This document shows, in pieces, positions 51,940 to 57,499 of a DNA stretch of 57,499 nt. The DNA lies in the NCBI GenBank assembly GCA_948470335.1, contig CAOKOL010000028.1:1-57499 (forward strand). Reading direction: 5' to 3'. The position numbers were made by a program, and so were the translations under genes. The notes beneath the pieces were generated by a model that searched no databases, was not told the DNA's origin, and saw only the letters and a program-made list of their open reading frames with translations. The first letter of the stretch is position 1; every line of letters begins with the position of its first letter. Origin of the DNA: an uncultured Lachnospiraceae bacterium. GTDB taxonomy: Bacteria; Bacillota; Clostridia; Lachnospirales; Lachnospiraceae.

Positions 51940-51968
51940 TTGCAAGCCAATCAAGAAAGATGTACAAT
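51940..51968 (+). promoter_or_regulatory. Promoter of the CobW pair
   Basis: -35 TTGCAA (51940-51945), 17-bp spacer, -10 TACAAT (51963-51968). The 90-nt leader contains two GTACCGG copies (near 51984 and 52010) that could pair or bind a regulator. Confidence 0.6.
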
Positions 51969-52063
51969 ACTCAGAGCAGTACCGGAGGCAGTTTCGACTT
52001 TACACGTCGGTACCGGACAGCAGATCAGGCCTGCAAAGACAGATTTGGAAAGGAGTGTCAGAA

Positions 52064-53122
52064 ATGACCAAGATAGATATTTTTTCCGGTTTTCTGGGAG
52101 CCGGAAAGACGACATTAATTAAGAAGCTTTTACAGGAGGCTTTTGCTGGGGAGCAGGTGGTGCTGATTGAGAATGAATTTGGCGAGATCGGCATCGACGG
52201 CGGATTTTTGAAGGAGGCGGGGATCGAGATCCGGGAGATGAATTCCGGCTGTATCTGCTGTTCTCTGGTAGGCGATTTCGGAACGGCGCTGCGGGAGGTG
52301 ATTGACACCTATCATCCCGACCGGGTTTTGATCGAACCCTCCGGGGTGGGCAAGCTGTCCGATGTGATAAAAGCAGTAGAGCAGGTGACAGGGGAGCCGG
52401 AGATAGCGTTCAACAGCGCGGTCACGGTGGTGGACGCTTCCAAATGTAAGATGTATATGCGCAATTTCGGCGAATTTTTCAATAATCAGATCCAGTATGC
52501 CGGCACAATCGTCCTGTCCAGAACGGACAAGGTGGGAGAGGAAAAAGCGGCGCAGGCCGTGGAGCTGATCCGGCAGGTCAATGAGACGTCTCCGGTGGTG
52601 ACGACACCGGCTGCCATGCTGGAGGGGAAAAAGCTGCTGGAGATTATCGAAGGTGTGAAACCCCTGGCGCAGACGATGATGGAAGAAGAAGCCTGTCCGG
52701 TGTGCGGCGGGCATCATCACCATGGTCATGACGAGGACTGCGGCTGTCACGACCATGCGCATGAACATCATCATCAGGAGCATGACGGGGACTGCGGCTG
52801 CCACGACCATGAGCATCACCATCACCATCACCACCATCATGCTGATGAGGTGTTTACAAGCTGGGGCCGGGAAACCGTGAAATCTTATACCAAAGAAGAA
52901 ATGGAATCCATTCTGCATACCCTTGGCGAATCTCAGGATTATGGTACGGTGCTGCGGGCAAAGGGCATGGTGGCCGGAAAGGACGGACAGTGGATTTACT
53001 TTGACATGGTTCCCGGTGAGGCGGATATCCGCGGCGGAGCCGCCGAGTATACGGGAAGACTGTGTGTGATTGGTTCCGGACTCCATGAGGAAGAACTGGA
53101 GAAACTGTTTGGACTGAAATAA
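52064..53122 (+). CDS. CobW/COG0523 GTPase metallochaperone with His-rich loop
   Basis: 352 residues from ATG 52064 behind AAAGGAG; the frame to 51908 is upstream leader. Walker A GFLGAGKTT (9-17), the metal-binding C63-I-C-C66 motif, VLIEPSGVGKL and a CobW_C domain at the end. Between the two domains (about 213-262) is a histidine/cysteine-rich stretch with nine consecutive histidines and two DCGCHDH units. COG0523 proteins load zinc, cobalt or other metals onto client enzymes. A cobalt role could link it to corrinoid methyltransferases, but zinc is equally possible. Confidence 0.92.
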   Translation: MTKIDIFSGFLGAGKTTLIKKLLQEAFAGEQVVLIENEFGEIGIDGGFLKEAGIEIREMNSGCICCSLVGDFGTALREVIDTYHPDRVLIEPSGVGKLSDVIKAVEQVTGEPEIAFNSAVTVVDASKCKMYMRNFGEFFNNQIQYAGTIVLSRTDKVGEEKAAQAVELIRQVNETSPVVTTPAAMLEGKKLLEIIEGVKPLAQTMMEEEACPVCGGHHHHGHDEDCGCHDHAHEHHHQEHDGDCGCHDHEHHHHHHHHHADEVFTSWGRETVKSYTKEEMESILHTLGESQDYGTVLRAKGMVAGKDGQWIYFDMVPGEADIRGGAAEYTGRLCVIGSGLHEEELEKLFGLK

Positions 53123-53165
53123 GTCCGAATGCAGTTTAAAATTTAGAAAGGGTTTCACGTGATCT

Positions 53166-54119
53166 ATGGAAGATGATGTAAGAGTACCGGTCTATCTGGT
53201 AAACGGGTTTCTGGAAAGCGGAAAAACCAGTTTTCTGCGGTTTACCGTCAGCCAGGAATATTTTGATATCGACGAGCCCACACTGCTGATTCTCTGCGAG
53301 GAAGGGGAGGAGGAATATGCTCCGGAAGAACTGGAAGCACATGACACCCGGCTTGTGATTGTCGAAGATCAGGAGACGTTTAACGAAGCATTTTTGCAAA
53401 AGCTGGAGGAAACTTACAATCCCGGCCGTGTGCTGATCGAATACAACGGTATGTGGCAGACCGGCGAATTCCATCAGATGGAACTGCCGGAAGGATGGGG
53501 AATCGTCCAGCAGATCACAACGATCGACGCCTCCACCTGTCAGGTGTATATGAATAATATGAAGTCCCTGTTTATGGATATGGTCAGAGATTCTGAGCTG
53601 GTTATTTTCAACCGCTGCGCGCCGGAACTGCCGCTGGCTTCGTTCCGGCGGAATATCAAGGCGGTGAATCAGCGGTCGGAAATTATCTTTGAGGATGAGG
53701 AAGGCGAGCTGGGCAATCTGTTTGAAGAAGAAATGCCTTTTGACATCAATGCCCCGGTGGTGGAGATTCTGCCGGAGGACTATGGAATCTGGTATCTGGA
53801 TGCCCTGGAGCATACGGACAAGTATATCGGCAAAACCCTTCGCTTTAAAGCGAGGGTGCTGAAAGACCGGCGGATCGGCCACGGTATTTTTGTGCCCGGC
53901 CGCATGGCGATGGCCTGCTGTGAGGAAGATACTTCCTTTATCGGTTTTATCTGCAAAAGCGATCAGGCCGAGACGCTGAAAACCGGCCAGTGGATTACCC
54001 TGACCGCGAAACTGGACGAGGAATATGTCCGGGCTTACAGGGATAAAGGGCCGGTGCTGTATGCGGAGCGCATCGAGGAAGCAGAGCCGATTGATAACGA
54101 TATGGTGTTTTTTAACTGA
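53166..54119 (+). CDS. CobW-like P-loop protein fused to an OB-like domain
   Basis: 317 residues. The N-terminal half is a COG0523-like P-loop domain (YLVNGFLESGKTSF) but lacks the CxCC metal motif; LCEEGEEEYAPEE stands in its place. The C-terminal 110 residues (YIGKTLRFKARVLKDRRIGHGIF and VPGRMAMACC) resemble the TIGR03943/DUF1980 domain of YcgQ-type proteins that accompany zinc-responsive permeases. It follows the true CobW gene by 43 bases. It is probably a diverged partner, perhaps regulatory, in the same metal-handling step. Confidence 0.75.
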   Translation: MEDDVRVPVYLVNGFLESGKTSFLRFTVSQEYFDIDEPTLLILCEEGEEEYAPEELEAHDTRLVIVEDQETFNEAFLQKLEETYNPGRVLIEYNGMWQTGEFHQMELPEGWGIVQQITTIDASTCQVYMNNMKSLFMDMVRDSELVIFNRCAPELPLASFRRNIKAVNQRSEIIFEDEEGELGNLFEEEMPFDINAPVVEILPEDYGIWYLDALEHTDKYIGKTLRFKARVLKDRRIGHGIFVPGRMAMACCEEDTSFIGFICKSDQAETLKTGQWITLTAKLDEEYVRAYRDKGPVLYAERIEEAEPIDNDMVFFN

Positions 54120-54204
54120 AAAGTGCCGTTTCATAAAGATCAGGATATATTCCGCCCGGTTTGACGCGGCGGGTGGAATCAGCCTGTTTTTCATGTTGGA
54201 AAAA

Positions 54205-54261
54205 GCCGGAAACCTGAGGATATTTTTTTAGAGATATCCCAGGTTCCCGGCTGAATTTTTT
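54205..54261 (+). terminator. Terminator after the CobW pair
   Basis: Long arms (CCGG, AACCTG, GGATAT against ATATCC, AGGTT, CCGG) around an AT loop, followed by TGAATTTTTT. Strong and well placed. Confidence 0.85.
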
Positions 54262-54271
54262 ACCGGTTTTT

Positions 54272-54706
54272 TTATAAAAACTTTTTCAGTTCTTCTATAT
54301 TCTTCTGCTCCGTTCTCAGCAGCTTATCTGCCAGCGCGCTGATCCGGGGATTGCTCTGGTCGTAATCTTTCTGATGCTGAATGATTTTGGTTACGCCCAT
54401 GGAACTGCCTTGGATCATCATGTCCGCGATGTGGGAGACCGAGGAGTCGGTCATGGTCTTCATGGTGGTCATCATCTGAGAAGAAATTTTGGACATGGCG
54501 GAGATGTTTTCCCGCTGGCCGCCCAGTTCCCCAAGCATTTTGTCTGCCTCGGCGTAAATGCTCTCATATTCCCGCATCTGCTGATTCAGAGCGCCGGTGA
54601 AGGAACTGTTTTCATTCTCCACTTTGGGAAGCACGTCCATAATGCCCTGTCTGCCCATCTGCGTATTCTGCCGGATAAAATTTAACATTGTCATATCGTT
54701 AATCAT
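54272..54706 (-). CDS. Small helical protein of unknown function
   Basis: 144 residues from ATG 54706, eight bases after GGAGG; ATG 54721 overlaps that site. Methionine- and glutamine-rich, predicted all-helical, with repeated MTTMKTMTDSS-type stretches and a basic C-terminus. I recognise no family. It lies 56 bases downstream of the GT39 gene on the same strand and is probably co-transcribed with it. Confidence 0.65.
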   Translation of the reverse strand: MINDMTMLNFIRQNTQMGRQGIMDVLPKVENENSSFTGALNQQMREYESIYAEADKMLGELGGQRENISAMSKISSQMMTTMKTMTDSSVSHIADMMIQGSSMGVTKIIQHQKDYDQSNPRISALADKLLRTEQKNIEELKKFL

Positions 54707-54762
54707 TGCTTCTGCCTCCATAAAAGAATATTTTATGGAAAGTATTTGCAGATTTAAGAAAA

Positions 54763-57327
54763 TTATGCGGACGGTGTTGGAACCGTGTTTTGGTCTGTTT
54801 GGGAACTGCCGTTTTCACGCCACAATTCAATTTCATAGATGGACCAGTTGGCCTCACCGGCTTTTGCTCCCTCCGGTATTGTAAAACGGACATACCGCAT
54901 TTTTGTCAGCGGGAACCGAAAGGTTTCCATATCGTCGGACCGGAAGGGCAGCGGAAACCATTCCGTGTCGTCGGCAGAATAAAAAATTTCCAGATTTTCC
55001 GGGAAATCGGAACGGTATCCGGCCTGTACCAGTGTAATCTGATTCAGGGAAACTGCCTGTTTCAGTTCTATTTCAAAGTACATGCCCGTCTCCTGAGCCG
55101 TGCCGCTGGTCCAGCGGGTGTCCAGGTTATTGTCGAAGGCGAAAGGGGTTTCCTCAGGCTGAGGCGAGGCGTCTGCGGCTTCTATGACGGTGTCTCTGTG
55201 GCTGTCAGCTTTGTCGGAGCGGGGTGTCAGAACCTGTATTTCCATATTCCATGCTGACGGTGCGGGTTCGGTGTCTGGGCCGGGCATATGGTGTTCCAGC
55301 CGGATATAGGCCAGTTTTATTTCCGGGAAGATGCAGTGGAAATCATAGTCATATCGCAGGTCCTCCTGGAAAGACAGAGGTGCCGGCAGCCAGTGAACGC
55401 CGTCCTCTGATACGGAAAGCTCCAAATCCCCCGGGCGGTAATGAAAATCGTTTCGGTTTCCGGTTTCGATCCGGACCCGGTCGGTGGATACCGGTTCGGA
55501 CAGCCGCCCGGTAAAACGGTTTGTCTGTCCGTCGCTGTCCACGGTCCAGTCGATACCCGACACTTCCGTTGTGACAGCGGCATAGGGCGTTTCGGCCATG
55601 CCGCTGCCGGCGGCTTCATACTGTTCTTTCAGCCTGGAAGAAAAATAGGGCGTATAGGTTCTCTGAAAGATCGTATAAACGGCCATTCCGTCGATTTCTT
55701 TCACGTACGCGGGCTGATACAGACTCATCTGGGAAATGGCCTCTGTGCTTCGCGTGCTGGTATGGTTGTAAATGGCATAATCCGCCGTGTTCAGATCATT
55801 GACGATCTTGATCCGGGCCTGGTCTTCGTAGCTGAGGAAATAGCGGTTTTCCGAGGGCGTCATTGTCCAGACACGAATGGTTTCCCGGCTGTCATTGCGG
55901 CAGATGTGCTGTAAAGCGTCGAACTGGGAGACGCCCCAATAATCTTTTTCAAAACAGCTTTCGGCAAAAGGACGGGCAATCGGATTAAAATACAGATATT
56001 CAAAAGGATGATTTTGCAGAATCCACAGGGATACCGGTATCATTCCCGCAGCCAGGGCCGCCGCGGTTATGGCCGTGCCGAACCGCTTCCGGCGAAGGCA
56101 CAGAAAATCCCGTAGTTTGATATAGCCGTACAGGGCGGCAAGGATCATAAGCGGATAGATAAAGTAGAAATGTCTCCATCCGTTATACAGAACCGGCCGG
56201 AACAAAAATACATATAAAAAGGGGATCGCCCCGTTCAGGCATAAAAACAGTTTTTCCGGCGCCAGCATATCATCGCGGCGGCTGTCTGCCTGCCGGGCGG
56301 AGGGACGACGGGCAAAGCGCCCGGAACGGCGGAAATGATTTCCGGCTGCTGCGGCCAGGGACCGGACCTGGAAGAATACGCCGGCCGCCATCAAAAGCAG
56401 GTAAACAACAGGCGTGGTAGCCAGAATCCAGACCGGCAGGTAATGCCAGGGGAGCCGGTCTGTCATCGGATAAGCGCCCATGTAGAAAATGGTCTGAACA
56501 TAGTTGATATAGCTGGAAAAAGTCCCGATAATTTCCAGGATGCCCTTTATGGGGTTCTGCCATACCGCAGGGGTAAGCAGCAGATAAAATGCCAGACTGA
56601 ACAATCCGGCGCCTATGGAAAACAGCAGCTTTTGCGAGACGGTTTTCACGGTGGATGTCCTGCCTTTGTGAAAGAACAATTGCCAGCCCAGCATCACGAC
56701 ACAGCAGATAACCGGAATTGCGCCGACAATCCGGGCGTTGGTGCAGAGACCGCCGAAAAAGCCGAAAAGCAGCAGGCGGGACCATGTCTGTTTTCGAAGA
56801 AGCAACAGACCGAAATAGAGCGTCATCACAAAAAGGGAGAGAAACAGCAGATCCTTAATATTATAGAAAGAATCCGCCAGAATCCGGGGCGATAAAATCA
56901 GCATAAAAACGCCCGTCAGGCTGAGGCTTCGACGGCCGGTAAAGGTTTTGCAGATCAGATAAAAAAAGATTGTGGACACCCAGAAAACAGCGAAGGTATA
57001 CATATGCCGCAGCAGGTAGATCTGCTGGTAATTAAACCGAAACTGGTAAAGATATTCTGCCAGGACTGCCGGAAACTGTCCGGCTACGCCGTAACAGCGC
57101 AGGAAATATTCATTTAATGACGGAAGTCCGTTAAAATTTACGGTGTCGGTGACAATCTCTTTTGCCTGGGGCAGAACGTATCCCAGGTTAATCAGGCTGC
57201 TGTTCCGCTCCGTGGATTCATCCCAGGAAATACCATAATCTCTGACGACGATCATGCCATATAAAAAGAAAACCAGAAAAAATAAGGGGACTCCGTATGT
57301 TCGTCCGGCTGCTGTAATTCGTTTCAT
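54763..57327 (-). CDS. GT39-family membrane glycosyltransferase with two C-terminal discoidin-like domains
   Basis: 854 residues from ATG 57327, with AAAGGA upstream; ATG 57330 and 57351 are alternatives. The N-terminal half (to about 500) has about 11-12 membrane helices and the D36-E37 pair of the first outer loop (ISWDEST), as in ArnT/PMT-type enzymes that use polyprenyl-phosphate sugars. After the membrane part come two domains resembling F5/8 type C (discoidin) modules: about 585-700 (ending YIRLEHH) and 730-845 (with FDNNLDTRWTSG and RYVRFTIPEG). The modules may bind the glycan acceptor outside the cell. The target (protein, teichoic acid or lipid) is unknown. Confidence 0.85.
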   Translation of the reverse strand: MKRITAAGRTYGVPLFFLVFFLYGMIVVRDYGISWDESTERNSSLINLGYVLPQAKEIVTDTVNFNGLPSLNEYFLRCYGVAGQFPAVLAEYLYQFRFNYQQIYLLRHMYTFAVFWVSTIFFYLICKTFTGRRSLSLTGVFMLILSPRILADSFYNIKDLLFLSLFVMTLYFGLLLLRKQTWSRLLLFGFFGGLCTNARIVGAIPVICCVVMLGWQLFFHKGRTSTVKTVSQKLLFSIGAGLFSLAFYLLLTPAVWQNPIKGILEIIGTFSSYINYVQTIFYMGAYPMTDRLPWHYLPVWILATTPVVYLLLMAAGVFFQVRSLAAAAGNHFRRSGRFARRPSARQADSRRDDMLAPEKLFLCLNGAIPFLYVFLFRPVLYNGWRHFYFIYPLMILAALYGYIKLRDFLCLRRKRFGTAITAAALAAGMIPVSLWILQNHPFEYLYFNPIARPFAESCFEKDYWGVSQFDALQHICRNDSRETIRVWTMTPSENRYFLSYEDQARIKIVNDLNTADYAIYNHTSTRSTEAISQMSLYQPAYVKEIDGMAVYTIFQRTYTPYFSSRLKEQYEAAGSGMAETPYAAVTTEVSGIDWTVDSDGQTNRFTGRLSEPVSTDRVRIETGNRNDFHYRPGDLELSVSEDGVHWLPAPLSFQEDLRYDYDFHCIFPEIKLAYIRLEHHMPGPDTEPAPSAWNMEIQVLTPRSDKADSHRDTVIEAADASPQPEETPFAFDNNLDTRWTSGTAQETGMYFEIELKQAVSLNQITLVQAGYRSDFPENLEIFYSADDTEWFPLPFRSDDMETFRFPLTKMRYVRFTIPEGAKAGEANWSIYEIELWRENGSSQTDQNTVPTPSA

Positions 57328-57365
57328 CATATCATCCTGTCCTTTATCCATCGTTTTGCAAAGGG

Positions 57366-57394
57366 ATTATACTATATTCTTGCCATTTTGCCTA
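57366..57394 (-). promoter_or_regulatory. Promoter of the GT39 gene
   Basis: On the minus strand: -35-like TAGGCA (57389-57394), 17-bp spacer, -10 TATAAT (57366-57371). The remaining bases to 57499 contain no gene that I can support. Confidence 0.5.
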
Positions 57395-57499
57395 TCATTT
57401 GTTAGGATAAAGGATGACAAAGGAGAAAAAACGTGGAAGAATGGACGGGTGTTTAACAGTTTCATAATGAAAAAGATGCTTACAGGCCTTATAGAGCCT

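Noticed and set aside
52709..52849. His-rich stretch as a sequencing artefact or simple repeat
   Set aside because: It is in frame within an otherwise intact CobW protein, and metal-binding His-rich loops are common in this family.
52130..54194. Two long minus-strand frames (342 and 352 codons) opposite the CobW pair
   Set aside because: Both are shadows; the plus-strand proteins have intact P-loops and a CxCC motif, and the operon has a promoter and terminator on the plus strand.

Overview
The window looks like a chromosomal segment of an anaerobic, gut-type member of the Clostridia, most likely Lachnospiraceae-like. Signs are a two-cluster clostridial ferredoxin, a radical-SAM activase of the anaerobic ribonucleotide reductase type, MecA, GdpP, a large bacterial SRP RNA beside tadA, strong AGGAGG ribosome sites and sigma-A promoters often with an extended -10. 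There is no rRNA, no CRISPR array and no complete insertion sequence. Most of the window has medium to high G+C; two stretches are visibly AT-richer, the left edge (1-1990) and 16900-24130.

Layout. 1-1733: AT-rich edge with the tail of one gene and an HD-domain phosphohydrolase, ending at a large inverted repeat. 2004-6746: ABC-2 type exporter operon. 6843-11367: gdpP-rplI-dnaB and a flavin-reductase-like gene. 11495-16900: MerR regulator, ferredoxin, DUF1858 protein, mecA, a GH18 protein and an acetyltransferase, plus a candidate small RNA near 14000. 17392-24045: AT-rich cassette with two LigM/DesA-like tetrahydrofolate-dependent O-demethylases, an NmrA-like oxidoreductase, an MFS transporter and a divergent PucR-type regulator. 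24138-33665: housekeeping genes (HIT protein, murG, mtnN, pgi, radical-SAM activase, tadA) mixed with unknowns. 33740-34275: SRP RNA. 34296-38374: riboflavin operon ribD-ribE-ribBA-ribH behind an FMN riboswitch. 38426-51893: a large catabolic locus. One arm (minus strand) is panB-like, opine-dehydrogenase-like and two MttB-family methyltransferases. The other arm (plus strand) is a LivHM-SBP-LivGF importer, then an IclR regulator, an Asp/Glu-racemase-like protein and an AEC carrier. 52064-54119: a CobW metallochaperone pair. 54272-57327: a small protein and a large GT39 membrane glycosyltransferase.

How they work together. The 38-52 kb locus reads as uptake and breakdown of an unidentified, probably N-methylated amino-acid-like or opine-like compound, with one-carbon units passed to corrinoid or tetrahydrofolate. 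No corrinoid protein is encoded in the window. Two matching 17-bp palindromes in the divergent intergenic region are probable operators, and the IclR protein is the obvious candidate to bind them. The 17-24 kb cassette independently suggests methoxy-aromatic O-demethylation to methyl-THF. Both loci would feed the one-carbon pool.

The most unusual non-coding signal is a dispersed repeat family with six copies, all placed just upstream of a start codon and in the same direction as the gene. The full-length copies fold into a long hairpin whose arms change in compensating fashion between copies. Other non-coding candidates are a small RNA at about 13999-14119, a minus-strand attenuated leader at about 27021-27131, and an FMN riboswitch followed by several stacked terminators.
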